Assembly (NCBI RefSeq): GCF_029784165.1 | Contig: NC_073696.1 | Coordinates: 51,713,501 to 51,777,500, forward strand | Reading direction: 5' to 3' | Length of the DNA: 64,000 bases | Source of the DNA: Wyeomyia smithii | Lineage: Eukaryota > Arthropoda > Insecta > Diptera > Culicidae | Part shown: positions 23,233 through 34,231 of the stretch, piece by piece | Layout of the letters: every line of letters begins with the position of its first letter | Position numbering within the stretch: position 1 is the first letter of the stretch | The notes under the pieces: generated by a model | Seen by the model: the letters and a program-made list of their open reading frames with translations, nothing else | The model's database searches: none | What the model was told of the DNA's origin: nothing | Translations under genes and position numbers: made by a program

Positions 23233-24491
23233 CGAAAGATACGATAGCTGAAATGAGGGGCCAAGTTGCTGTGAGTTGCTTCAAAAAGGTTTTCACTGTA
23301 GGGAGAAGGGCAAGAAGAATGTTTTGAAGGGGATCTGGTATGTTGAATGTTTTAAATATCCAGTCCACAATATCAGAAAATTTTATGAACCCTGTTTCTT
23401 TTATGTCTTCTGATCGAGAAATGGGTGCACGAGGGGTTTTTGGTGCCCCAGGAAGCGGTGGGTACTCCTGGTTTGATTTGAAATTAAAACCGGGGGGTAC
23501 TTGCTTCGGTTTTCCTTCACCGCTTCCTTTTTGTGTTGTCTTATTGTTCATTCCGCTAGGGGTTATCTTACGACCTTTGCGAGTAAGATTAGGAGCACCC
23601 TTCGACGGGAACGTCAGATGTACCCTCATCGGTTGGTAAAAAGGAAAAGATGTTTCCTGTCGAGGGTGGCTCAGCCCTCTTAAGCATTTCTGCAAAAGAG
23701 CGCTTTGATCGTTCCTTAAGGGAACGCTTAATTTTTTCCTAGCGCTGTTTGTACGCGGGACATGCCGGAAGGTCATGCCGAGTTCCCTCGCAATAAAGAC
23801 AGTTTTCAGTATCCCCACTGCAAGCGTTCTCAGCATGATTGCCTCCGCACTTGCTACAGCGTGCCTTGTTGCAGCAGTAGGTGGCTGTGTGACCTAACTG
23901 CTTACAGTTTTGGCAATGCATAACCCGCGGTACGAACAGGCGTACAGGTAGACGAACCCTGTCCAAGCGGACGTAGTTCGGCAGCGCGGATCCGGCGAAT
24001 GTTACTCGGGAGGAATCCGAAGGGAGGAATTTCTTCTTCCCTTCTTCGATGGATACTGAATGCAATTGCTTGCAAACCAGTATCTTTACACTTTGCATCA
24101 AGGGGTTTTTAAAACAGCCAACTCCATGACGCAAAATGTCATCGACAGTGAGATTCCCCTCGGTAACCACATCGTCGATTTCTACATCCTTGGCAGGGAT
24201 GTACACGCGATACTCTCTCGTGAAGAGCTTGGTTACGGCCGAAAAATGTTTTGTCAGGTCTTTGCCAATTTGAATAATATTCAATGGCTTCTTTATGGGC
24301 CGGAAAAAAACAACGTAGGGACCGCCAGCGGCATCTGGGTAAGCTTTTACCCGTACTTCCGGTACTCTTGGTACAGGACTTGGCAAAGGGGAGGGCACAG
24401 GGGAAGGTAGGGGTGAGCTGATGGGAGAAATTTCAATTTCTTCCCCGTTTGTTTCCACATCCAGGAAAAGTTGCACCTGCATGTCGTCCAT
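23225..24491 (-). pseudogene. LINE ORF1: nucleic-acid-binding protein with three zinc knuckles (frameshifted)
   Basis: From ATG 24,491 the first frame runs 250 codons to 23,739. It holds a proline-serine-rich N terminus (PLPSPVPSPLPSPVP) and a PRE_C2HC-like middle. It ends in three knuckles: CQNCKQLGHTATYC (CX2CX4HX4C), CSKCGGNHAENAC (CX2CX3HX4C) and CLYCEGTRHDLPAC (CX2CX4HX4C). A frameshift between 23,739 and 23,836 moves to a second frame ending IVSFDD at 23,225. The C-terminal half is rich in Lys, Pro and Asn. In this LINE group ORF1 coats the element RNA. Confidence 0.85.
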
Positions 24492-25207
24492 TTTGCGGGA
24501 GCATTACGCTCTACCGCACACAAACGATAAATATTCGAATATGGGGGGGATCAAGTAGTTGATATTAAATTTTAAAAACAATTTTTCAATCTACAATGGA
24601 TCAAATAAAAAAAAAGACAGTAATACTAATACTAATAACAATAGTAATAATAATAATAATAATAATTATAGTAATAATAATAATAACAATAATAATAATA
24701 TTAATAATAATATTATAACATAGTAATAATATTGATAATAATAGTAAAAATTCTAAAGGTAATCCTTCACCGAACGTCTAAGTCACGACCTCACGGCTGC
24801 TAGTAGGATCAATCTGGAAGAGTGTCTCCGCAGAACAAACAATGACGATCCAGCTTCGTGTTGTGACACAGTGGCCGTATCTTACACGCGACCTTGTAGA
24901 TGCCACTTGTAGTTGACTTCCACTCGCTCGATCGTATGGTGGTCCGTGCTGCTAGCGGGGTAACAGCGGTGCGGGAGAATTATTCTTGCTGATATATATC
25001 AGCTGCGTATCGAATCACTGGCGGGGTAGCCTGCCCCTACCAGTGTGCAGATGTTTCTGCCGATATACAACAGGCTATTGTTATCGCGCAGCATAAGAAG
25101 TAATCGACAAAAAAACACCCGTACGATAACTCGTGTATTGTTATTTTGCGAACTCAAACGGAGATAAACAATTTGCGTCCAATCGAGACGAAAGCAAAAC
25201 AACGAAT
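24492..25207 (-). promoter_or_regulatory. LINE 5' UTR and presumed internal promoter
   Basis: This 716-bp leader lies between the 5' target-site boundary and the ORF1 start. Full-length Jockey-like elements carry their promoter inside the 5' UTR, so promoter activity is expected from family knowledge. No core motif was proven. It contains the (ATT)n tract at 24,600-24,770. Confidence 0.5.
24610..24770. repeat. (AAT)n-rich degenerate microsatellite
   Basis: AATAAT/ATT/ACT-type trinucleotides with interruptions inside the LINE 5' UTR. It may be an expanded A-rich tract or the tail of a small nested insertion. Confidence 0.8.
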
Positions 25208-25218
25208 GATAGCATGTT
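25208..25218. repeat. Target-site duplication, right copy (GATAGCATGTT)
   Basis: Identical to 20,318-20,328; see the LINE entry. Confidence 0.9.
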
Positions 25219-25424
25219 CGGGATTGATTAAAAAAATGAGCAATTTGGGCTCTCTATGATTTTAAGTCAAGGGACGCTAAGTGACGTTTTTTCGCCTGTA
25301 CACAACTGCTCCAGTGGCAAAAAAGGAGGGGTTTCCTTCATTACATCGTGACCCGGATGAAAAAAGAGAGTTATTGGGGTCCAGTCATGCTTCTATGTCG
25401 TCGTTTTATTCATATGAAGACATC

Positions 25425-25660
25425 GAAAAAGAATGCCAGACAACTACCCTGCGAAAATGGTGTTTGCCTCGAACCCGGTAGGAAGAAGACGACCAGGGGC
25501 GCAGCGGGCAAAATGGGTAGACCAGGTCGAGCTATATCTGGCAGAGAGTACACGTTGTCCCAGGGATTGGAGAGCGGTAGCTGATAACTGAGTGAATTGG
25601 AAAAACTTTGTAAATCAGGCCATGTCATTATGACGGAATGCCAAATAAATAAAATAAATA
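25425..25660 (+). mobile_element. RTE/JAM1-like LINE, 3' end
   Basis: Plus strand. The frame reads MPDNYPAKMVFASNPVGRRR, then PGAQRAKWVDQVELYLAE and STRCPRDWRAVADN, ending at TGA 25,589-25,591. This is the C terminus of an RTE-type polyprotein. The short 3' UTR GCCATGTCATTATGACGGAA ends in AAATAAATAAAATAAATA, the simple-repeat tail typical of RTE elements. The same 3' UTR occurs inverted at 49,001-49,070. Strong 5' truncation. Confidence 0.8.
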
Positions 25661-25839
25661 TTAACATCAAAAAGACTAACACTTTTATTGTAACGGTTTT
25701 CAAGTTTTATCAAAAGATAGGACAAAGTTTCAGCTAGCGATAAGCAACATGTTGAATGAGTAACTATTTTTGTCAATAGATTGAGCATTTTCATAAAAAA
25801 AGCGATCACTTAGTTGCGCACCTAGAGCGAGCAAAATTT

Positions 25840-26035
25840 TACTAGATACTTCGAAAGCAATAACGAAAAATTTTCTATTTTGTAACAAATTTATTACAAA
25901 ATTTAGAATGCAGCATGCATTAGTTGTATGTTTTACTGCACAAACACATCATGCAAGCGCGAAGCTATAATTTATTTTGTTACATTTAACTTGTTGTTTT
26001 TTTTTGTCTGATGCGTGGTCATAAGACACAAAAGT
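25840..26035. mobile_element. Deletion derivative of the TIR element at 28,258
   Basis: It has GCAATAACGAAAA and GTAACAAATTTATTAC at the left and GCGTGGTCATAAGACACAA at the right. These match the two ends of the 28,258-29,206 element (GTAACAAACCTATTAC, GCGCAGTCATAAGACGCAA) with the middle missing. Confidence 0.45.
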
Positions 26036-26039
26036 GGCT

Positions 26040-26515
26040 GAAAATCGCATCTTGTACATTTTGTGTATTGGTATCGGTATCAGCTGTAGTCTCATATATA
26101 GGCTATACGACGCACACGGTGTCGACTTGCTGTCATTTTGCAACTTTTTGTCTTGCAACAGCCGCACAGTGTCCAAAATGATCAACTACGGGCGACGACG
26201 TTGGCCAGCATCCCCCCGCCCCACATAGACATCCCGTGGTTCTGTACTGTAAGATCAAGGTTCTGGAAAAGGTTGTGGCCCCGGCACTTCGGGACCTCTG
26301 CGGGAAGGATTATTACGTTTTTCAACAGGACCACGCGCCTGCCCACAAGGCGAATATCGTCCAAGTGTGGAGCCGAGAGATTTTGATTGAATTTCTCGAT
26401 AAGAATTCGAGCTCTATTGACCAATTTAAGAAGCTCCAAGATCTGTGGCTTGTCATACAACACAAAGCGGGGTGCTCCCAGCTGAAATGTCACAAAGGTT
26501 TTTAATAAACATTGC
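26040..26515 (+). pseudogene. Mariner-like transposase fragment, copy 1
   Basis: Plus-strand readable part: KVLEKVVAPALRDLCGKDYY, then VFQQDHAPAHK with the second catalytic Asp (QQDxAPAH), then EILIEFLDKN. The third catalytic Asp block is deleted. Upstream non-coding sequence (26,060-26,185) closely matches 35,840-36,030 of copy 2, so both belong to one family. Stops and a large N-terminal deletion make it inactive. Confidence 0.7.
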
Positions 26516-28257
26516 TTCAACTGATTCAGAAAAGAGTATATTGTGCTTTTATTTTTCAACACATTTTTAAAGAGTATTCGAATTTATTCAACACTTTTAT
26601 AATAAAAATAGCGGCACCGGTGGTGCGAGTGACTGAAATTGTGCGTCGAAAATTAAAAAATGGAGTGAACTGAATTCTTTTTATTACTTTGTAAAAACAG
26701 TTCAAATATCAATATTATCATGTCTACGTATTTTATTGTTCAAATAGATTATTCCAGTGAAGAGATTTAAACAAAGTTAACCGAGGGCTTTACAATACAT
26801 TCCTTAGATTCTCCCACGATGCGGAGTTATTCGAGCTAACCAGCAGCATAAATATCTAAGGTATGAGAATACATTCACCTTTCGACTCGGAAACCGCTGA
26901 AGCGGCATTCGTACGGTAGCGAGAGACAACATATTCCATCAGCAAAAGGAACTTTTGACAATGTGGCAGAACGCAAGGTAAACCCTGCCATGTGAATGTA
27001 GAAGGCCAGAACGATGATTGTATGTGTCTGACTTCCAGTTCACAGTTAATTACCCCTTTTCCACTATCACACTATCGCTGCAGCTAACCAACAGCGCATA
27101 ATATGTTGAAGATAGCGAGGAGAAATTCTCACCGAACTACTAAAACTGAGAATTAAATTACAAGATAAAACAGCAACACTCCGTGCCATGACCTGAAACA
27201 AGGGGGGCCACTACCTGAGTTCAGCTACAAGCGGGCCTGTTGTGTATGATATATTGCCATTTAAGTGCTTTCACAGAAAAAAAAACAACGTTCCCGAGAA
27301 GAACTACGTTACAAGAGTTTACAACCTAGACGCGCTAGGTGAAATGATCACGTTGGAGGGTTAGTAATGTCACTATCACCATTATTATGTTATGTATGCA
27401 AGGTAAATTTGGAACAGCACAATTCAGTTCTTCGAAATTCAACTTGCGTATGTGTTCTGAGATTTTTTTGGGACCATGGGATCTGTGCAACTATCACTAT
27501 TTCAAACACTAAGCTAACGAGCAGATCAAAAGTCTGCATAAGAAAACCAACAACTCGTTGCAAATAACCAACTTGAAAGATGAGTGAGCTTACGCATTCG
27601 GTAGTCAACCCACGGTGGTTGCTACTTAATTCATGCCTGTGCGATGGTGTTGCTTTTAATGTGAACCCGTCCAGGCCCACGTCCGGGCCGCGTTATGCGA
27701 GCCGCCCCGCCCAGATTCAATTCGGCACCACAGCCAGAAGTACAATCTCAAAGCCCGATATCTGCTCCGTAATGATAAATAATTTTATCCTCTGATAATT
27801 GATATTTTACCGAAAGTTTTTGGCTTCTTTGTCTATTCCGTCTTTTACCTGTTTGCTCATCGGCAAATGCTTTCTTCTCAGTTCGATTTTTGGATATGTT
27901 TCGATTTTTTGTTCGCTTTACTTTGATACGCCTTTCGGATTTACAGCGATGAAAATAAAGGAAAAGAGTATTGAAAATCAATATCTTTCCAAGCGAACGA
28001 AAAAAGAGCTAATAATGGCTGCAAGTTGCGTCCGCCGGAAACTGAGAGTTACTGAAATATTTGACGTCCATTATTGTATTTATTTTATCAGCATATTGCT
28101 TATTTCACTTTCACCAGAAATAAAAATTTCATGAAATAAAGGACTCCAATCATTTTCAGCAATTTTTACTATCATTTTGAATCATAAACCACGACTTAAA
28201 TCTAGTTAGGAGATTGAAGAAAAACTTTTCTTATCAAGGGAAAAATTAAGCTGCAAA
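26516..28257. other. Unassigned spacer
   Basis: No gene or bounded element was recognised. Short frames on both strands lack motifs. Confidence 0.35.
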
Positions 28258-29206
28258 GGGTACACGCAAAACTTTTCGTTATTACTTTAGAAGCAATAGC
28301 GCAAAATTCCCTTTTGGGTAACAAACCTATTACTTTAAAGGCAATAAAATTCTTCCCCAGTCAAGTAACAACACATACTGACATAAATTTAGCACGTGTT
28401 ACGGGAGTACGACTATCTAATAATGGTCGTTTCAACCACGTGCAAGATTTTTTCTGTCGAAAACTGCTTACTTTCCATCTCAAGCAAAAAAAAAAATCAC
28501 ACACCGTCGCATATGTTGCACATGTTACAAGTTTCTTCAATCTCCAATTCATCCGGTGTGCGTGTATTAGTTCGCATACGGAGTAGAGAAAAAATATGAC
28601 AAGAGCTGCCAAGCAGCATTTTCCCCGTCATAGAGTATGCAAACGTTGATGATTTCAAAGACTTGGAATGCGTCTTTAAATGACATCACGATCTGTAAAC
28701 TGCGTTAGAGAAAAACAAAAACATTCGCTTTCCTGCAAGATATCTCAAACACATACTCATTGGTTCATGGAAACTTATTTGCACCTGTTTGAAAATACAA
28801 TACTCGTGCCTATCCAGACAATATTCGCAACTTCGGCAACTCTGGTCAGACAGTATTACATATTTCCATTTCATGTAAACACTGGGGGACGAAACGAAAG
28901 TGTTTCTAATTAGACATTTGAGGTTGATGGGTGAGATTCCCATTATGTGTGGATGAAGGGAAGCAAAAATGAATCTGATCGTTGCATCAATACAAATGCA
29001 GCGAGTGAAGTCTTGCTAACACATGCATTGCGGTGGGTGCTTGGCTGTATGTTCTCCTCCAGAAACACATACAAGCGTGTGGCCGTCATAATTTTTATTA
29101 CTTTTTGTTTGTTACTATTTGTGTATAATGCGCAGTCATAAGACGCAATAAGTAATAAAAAATTGCCCTAAAGTAATAAAATGTTCCCCGTTTGCGTTGG
29201 GTGTAC
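28258..29206. mobile_element. 949-bp TIR element, unclassified
   Basis: The left end GGGTACACGCAAAACTTTTC continues into GTTATTACTTTAGAAGCAAT. The inverted right end contains TGTACACCCAACGCAAACG and TTATTACTTTAGGGCAAT. Further inside, GTAACAAAC and GTCATAAGACGCAATA complete the terminal structure. No transposase is found. A shortened relative sits at 25,840. The target duplication is unclear. Confidence 0.55.
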
Positions 29207-30708
29207 AAATCAGATATAGCTATATAAATTTTCCAATCACCGAAAATTTTATCCTCGATCAATTGGCCCAAATAAAATTAATCACCCAATTGTTCCATTC
29301 AGATTCGAATCCGCGGATAATGCAATCAAACCACGGTAATGTTTTTCTTTCATACCAATCAACACTTTTTCCTGTATGCTGTTTTACTATTTGCTGATTG
29401 CGTTAATGCTTGTGCTGATAACGGGATGTGTTAGAGTACGAAAGATTCCAGCCAACAAAAAAAAACCTGACGAACCAAACAATTAAAAATTGGGGTGAAT
29501 CAAAGCTGATTGATTATATTGGGGATAACTGTAAATGTTAAATGCTTTTTGCATGGCTTTTAACATTAACAATGGTGTCGGTTGATTGAACAAATTAATG
29601 CCGAAGCTGGACGCACAAGAGAAGATTCGGTAGAAATGGGCAACCTATTTCGTGGTGCATCTGGCGGATTGCTCTCGATAAGCATAGTACTGAGTACCGT
29701 ACAGTAACCTGACAGGGTGTAGCTGAACCTTCATTCTCATTGATATCATTTTTCGAATATATGAAGTTTTCGACAGAAATGCTCAAAGATCAACCGACAA
29801 GCCATGTTGATGCACAACGCAAAAAACCGTTGTATATTTAATCGAAATATATGATTAACAAACAATTAAAACATTGAAAAATATTGTTTACAAGATTCAG
29901 TAAAACCACTAGACACTTCAACGTCAACTATGCATAGGTAAGAAATTTCTGCTTGATTCCGGTTTTATTTTTTTCAAGTTTCAGCAGCTCACAATATTTT
30001 ATTTTGCTGATTTCGTGCCCTAAAATAGTAGCGTCCTCATATTTGATTTTAGTAATATACTGTATTTGGAAAAGTAGGAGGGACGGTTAAGAGATTATTC
30101 CGCCTAGAAGTGAAATGAAGAATTTTTTTAGGACAGTGAGATCGACAGCCAGTGCCTTTGAAAAAGTTGTAGCACTTGAGAAGAGATTCCTTAAACTTTG
30201 ATCAAAATTTTTCATTAGAATTTTTTTCACAACTTTTCACATTTTTTTTATTCTTCTACAAAATTGTACAATTTTAATGGGCGATCTAACCGTCGAATTT
30301 TACTTTTTCGTTCAAGTAAAGCTTCTGACCACTCGAATGAATTGAGAGATGAAATTAAAATTACTTTTACTTTAAAAAAATGTAAAATTTGACGGTAAAT
30401 TTCACAAATAAGCGCGAAGAGATGAATAAAGAAGTCCTATAACCAAGGATGAAGATTATCACTCACGTTCATTTTTTTCGCTAGCCAGTAGCTCATTTAA
30501 TAACCACAATTCTGAACAATTATGTAGGACGAATTTGAATTCTCAAGTAGTACTACAACATTGTCGAAGAGAGTATTGCTCGTACTACCCATGCATATAA
30601 CATACTATACAATGAATATTCAATACAATTTACAATCATTGCAGCTTGATTCATATGACCAAAAAATAATAATAAAAAAACACAAGGATTTTATGCAACA
30701 ACGATAGT
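29207..30708. other. Unassigned AT-rich spacer
   Basis: No gene or complete repeat recognised. Confidence 0.4.
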
Positions 30709-31047
30709 TCAATTGGGTCCTAAAGCCATACCAGTTTTTATATATCATTGAAAAAAGCCGCATTTGCTGAGCAAAACGTGATTTTTGAAAAATGTTTATC
30801 GTTTTCCTTCGATTTTTAACTGAATAATAAAAAAACTGCTCGAAATGTCTTAAATGACAGTTCTCCCATGTAAGGTAAATGGGAGAACTGTCTTTTAGGG
30901 CATTTCGATCAGTTTTTTATTCTTCATTCAAAAATCGAAGGACAACGATAAACGTTTTTTAAAAATTACGTTTTGCTCAGAAAATTGCACGCTTTCAGCT
31001 GATATATAAAAATCAGAAAACCGTGTAAAACTTTAAGACCCCATTGA
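30709..31047. mobile_element. Palindromic fold-back MITE
   Basis: Almost the whole 339 bp is one imperfect palindrome. Its ends are TCAATTGGGTCCTAAAG and the inverse of CTTTAAGACCCCATTGA, and its centre is GACAGTTCTCCCAT / ATGGGAGAACTGTC around 30,875. Arms share AAAACGT, TTTATCGTT, CCTTCGATTTTT and CATTTCGA. It would form a long RNA hairpin if transcribed. A terminal fragment of the family lies at 12,668-12,738. Confidence 0.8.
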
Positions 31048-31149
31048 AGTAGAACTACTTGAAGTTGTTTGTTACATTACCTGTATTAAATATTTTTGAA
31101 ATTTTGTGCACACTATAGTTGAAGGAGGAGTACCGAATTTTAGCTTGCA

Positions 31150-32420
31150 CACAGAAATATCCATCCACTAGAACAATGGTTGGTTTGAGCACATGCTGTC
31201 TCTTATGACACTTAAATAGTGAATTCCTGGTTATCTAGGTATGTGATTCTGTCGACCGTGTTAGGGAAAGCAAGTACTGAACGACGAATCAGATCAATCG
31301 AAATCGGCTTTCCAACAGGGCATGACAATTTCTAATAGTACAGTTGATTGCATAATTAAGGCTTGATGATTTTCAAGACTTGATTGTATAATTTGTCCTC
31401 ATAAGGAAAAATTGTAAACTATATCTAATGATATGATGCTAAGTGCAATTCTGTGTTGTCCCCGACAGTGGGAATAAGGCATTCTTCTAATAACACAATG
31501 TGTTGTTAAAATATAGCAGCTTCTCATTGGAGGAAGTTCACTTCTGATGCTGCCGCTACCGCATAAAGGTAAGTTTTTAATAGAGAAAGGCCACTGCTGA
31601 TACTCGCTACAGCTATCTGATGCCGCTATCACTGCTACCCGCTGCTGCTTAGTTAAGACCGTACTAGTCGCCATCTACTAGAAAAATGTGGGGTTTGAGC
31701 AGAGAAAAACTCTTATATACCCCAAAGAGTGCATTCTTGGTTTACTAGGTAAATCATTCTGTCGACCGTGTTAGAAAAAGCAAGCGACCAATCAAAGGTA
31801 GAAACTTGCGTTTCAACAAGGCTTGATAAGTTTCAATAGTACAATAGTTCGAATGATCAAATTACAATTTTATGCGTTTGGGTAGATGCAAGTGCGATTT
31901 TTCTATCGATTGTTGCAAGAACAAAGGAATCCCATTGAAAACTAGACGACTTTTTTTTTTTTTATTCTCGCTTATTTTCCGTCGGTCTATTTCCGCCACT
32001 GTTGTGGCCAATTACCGACGCCCAGGGAGGCGGACTCCACACCCAGGTCCCTAACTCATGACCCGTTTATTAACGGACCGGTGCCAACGGCTTTACTTCC
32101 TCATGCGATGGAAGGCGTGATCCCAGAGATTTTTCGCCTCAGAAAATCTCCCGGTGTCGGCTAGGATTGAATCTAGACCAGTTGGGTTGGTTGTGAGTGG
32201 ATCACGCCACCTCACAACCATCGACACCTATGTCGGCGGTGGGATTCGAACCCAGGCGTCAAGCGTGATTGGCGGAGACGTTACCAACCACACTAGGCCC
32301 CCGCTCTTAACTAAACGACTTATTAGCATTTGAAATTGGACATATTTTTCTCTTCTTCCTGTTTTAAATTTTGATTATACATTCCTTCATAGCCGAAGTT
32401 CTTACATCATAAAAAAATGA
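31150..32420. repeat. Dispersed unclassified repeat, copy B (split by a SINE)
   Basis: Matches copy A (200-1,345) from the GACAGTGSGAATAA block through TTATATA, TTCTGTCGACCGTGTTAG and ACCAATCAAAGG to TTATTAGCATTTGAAAT and ATAGCCGAAGTTC. It also has an internal duplication: the TCTGTCGACCGTGTTAG module occurs at 31,250 and again at 31,758, each about 90 bp after a CATCYACTAGAA word. The SINE at 31,951 interrupts it after ACTAGACGAC. Confidence 0.6.
31951..32308 (-). mobile_element. tRNA-derived SINE (Feilai-like)
   Basis: 358 bp on the minus strand. The 5' head reads GGGGCCTAGTGTGGTTGG (A-box region) followed by CTGGGTTCGAATCCCACC (B box GGTTCGAATCC), the split internal promoter of RNA polymerase III. 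The 3' end is a poly(A) tail seen as a T run at 31,951-31,963. Flanks AACTAGACGAC (31,940-31,950) and AACTAAACGAC (32,309-32,319) are an 11-bp target duplication with one mismatch. It is inserted in dispersed repeat copy B. The Feilai label is by resemblance only. Confidence 0.85.
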
Positions 32421-32620
32421 AATCCACAAGACATCAAAATGGCAACATCCACAATGGCAAAACTACTGCCAAATTCCGTTAAATGCTTTTTTTTTTCAAA
32501 ATATGTCTGACGAAAATTTGTCAGCAGTTAATTTTTAAAAGCGATGCATGCTTGAATTGATCTGAAGTATTCCGCCTAAAATGATTTTGTCATGTTTGTT
32601 TTAGGTTTCAATTTCAGATA

Positions 32621-32916
32621 TCCCTTTCTGACCGGGCTCTTATAATTGCGTAGGTAGAAGGTGACTTAAACAAAACCTCCTTTCTCGCTATTTGATAGAG
32701 CGTTCAAATAGCGAGAAAGGAGGTTTTGTTTAAGTCACCTTCTACCTACGCAATTCATTGTTTGATTGTTCACAACGCTGCTGTCAACATCGCAGCTACT
32801 ACGAAAAATAAAAAACTGGAGCAAGCAAATGTTTTTATATAGGAATTGCTTCGATTTAGGTTCAGTCATCCGTCATTTTTTACCTACACAATTGTGTGGG
32901 CTCGGTCGGAAAGGGA
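32621..32916. mobile_element. TA-flanked MITE with TCCCTTTCYGACC ends
   Basis: The ends TCCCTTTCTGACCGGGC and inverse TCCCTTTCCGACCGAGC each border TA (32,619-32,620; 32,917-32,918). The terminal similarity continues inward through AATTGYGTAGGTA. It is 296 bp and non-coding. It contains the perfect hairpin at 32,644-32,755. Confidence 0.7.
32644..32755. repeat. Perfect 52-bp inverted repeat with 8-nt loop
   Basis: The left arm 32,644-32,695 starts AATTGCGTAGGTAGAAGG. The right arm 32,704-32,755 is its exact reverse complement, and the loop is TAGAGCGT. There are no mismatches over 52 bp, unlike the diverged outer ends of the host MITE. The right arm therefore looks like a recent inverted copy of the left. 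Confidence 0.95.
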
Positions 32917-33080
32917 TATAGGACACATAAGTCAGGCAAAGAAATCGAATGGTTCCATTCTCTAAAAAAACTCCTGTTTGAATAGGCATACCTACACAGT
33001 TTTGCAAGTATTTTCCACTCCCACTTTCATTAATTGTCAAGTAGTTTGGTAGTAAAAGGTTTTGGGACCAACATTCATTG

Positions 33081-33264
33081 GGTAATGTGGAAGATAGTGC
33101 TTTAACTAAAACATTAAATCAAAGAAAGGTGCCCGCGCTATGCCCTTTACAAAATATGCGATTGAAAACTCGAATGAAAAAACGACTGTTAGTTTAACTA
33201 TGAATTGTTTCGTATTCTAGATTAGATTTCTTTCACTATGTCATCAAAATGAATCCAGTCGTAT
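33081..33264. repeat. ~180-bp inverted repeat, left copy
   Basis: Pairs in inverted orientation with 36,757-36,927. Shared words are GGTAATGTGG, AAATCAAAGAAAGGTG, CTATGCC, TTTACAAAATATGC, AAAACGACTG, AGTTTAACTATGAAT and CCAGTCGTAT. The pair could be long terminal inverted repeats of one 3.85-kb element with later insertions, or two opposite copies of a shorter family. Confidence 0.7.
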
Positions 33265-33994
33265 GATGAATATAAGAATACTAGACCTTGAAAACAAGAT
33301 AGGTTTCTAGAAAATGTCAGACTAGAAAAGTGACATTCTTTTTACTGTTCATATCGAAATCAGAAAAATTATGACATAAGCTTCGGAGCAGAATTAAATT
33401 TTTCAGATAATACAAAAAGTTGCCGTGTTTCTGTTATTCCGTAACATTTCCCCAAGAAGACCACTTTGTTTACCTAAAACGCGCATTTGGAAATAGAAAA
33501 CACACGAAGTATGAAAGTAACATCACCATGTTTGCGCTTATAATCACATAAATCTGTCAAAAGCCGTATGTAGCCTGCGCAAACAACCGAAGGTCGATCG
33601 ACTCTCGAAACAATTAACATCAAGATGCTGTCATATATGAAAGAAACTAAATTCATACGCTAGCGAAATACATGTTTAATATTTGTTGCATGAAGATACG
33701 AAACACGTTGATTCACTGAAACGCATGAAAAACCGCATGAATTTGCCGAATCGGATGAAAATAGCGTGAGTAAAGCCGAAACTGCTGTGAATCAAAAAAC
33801 ATCGTTAATATTAAAACCTGCGGCAAAGAAGGAATTACGCGCCAACTTTTTAGAAAGTGTAGTGCAACATTAATAATGACGAGTAAAATTTGGTAATCTA
33901 GATTTCTACCTTTATAATTTTTAAAATTATCATTCATATACAATTAATATGAGCTCTGTTTTGATGCGAAAAAATCTCGTCAATAGTTAGGTAA

Positions 33995-34231
33995 GACGTC
34001 GTACACAAATTACATAACGCATGAAGGGAGGGGGGAGGAGAAGGGTTAAGTTTCCGTTACATATGGGGGAGGGGAGGAGTCGTTGAAACAGTTACGTACC
34101 TGTGACTTTCTTTAAAATTAAAAATTTTTTGTTACGTAATTTAAGCCATACTGAACGTTGTTTTTCCATACAAAGATAGGGAGGGGGTCTAGAATCTGGA
34201 TTTTAGCGTTACGTAACTTGTGTACGACGCC
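33995..34231. mobile_element. MITE family 'GACGTCGTACAC', copy 2
   Basis: 237 bp; ends GACGTCGTACACAAATTACA and inverse GGCGTCGTACACAAGTTACG. G-rich runs replace the C runs of copy 1 because the two copies are inserted in opposite orientation. It lies inside the inverted-repeat-bounded block 33,081-36,927. Confidence 0.8.

Larger units (their letters stand above)
20329..25207 (-). mobile_element. Near-complete Jockey-like LINE with RNase H, internally deleted
   Basis: This 4,879-bp insertion is on the minus strand. It carries, 5' to 3', a 5' UTR (24,492-25,207), ORF1 with zinc knuckles, ORF2 with APE endonuclease, RT and RNase H, a 3' UTR (20,329-20,678) and a poly(A) tail read as a T run at 20,330-20,338. 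An identical 11-bp target duplication flanks it. ORF1 and ORF2 overlap at GATGACTAA (ORF2 ATG inside the ORF1 end, 23,225-23,232), as expected for stop-start translation. The copy is dead: frameshifts in both ORFs, a stop for the conserved Trp before VPAHCSIPGNEKAD, and a deletion that fuses the RT PQG block to the RNase H. A related truncated copy is at 1,585-2,430. Confidence 0.9.

Noticed and set aside
29300..29320. GATTCGAATCC resembling a tRNA B box
   Set aside because: No A box, acceptor stem or anticodon arm could be matched nearby, so no tRNA gene is called.
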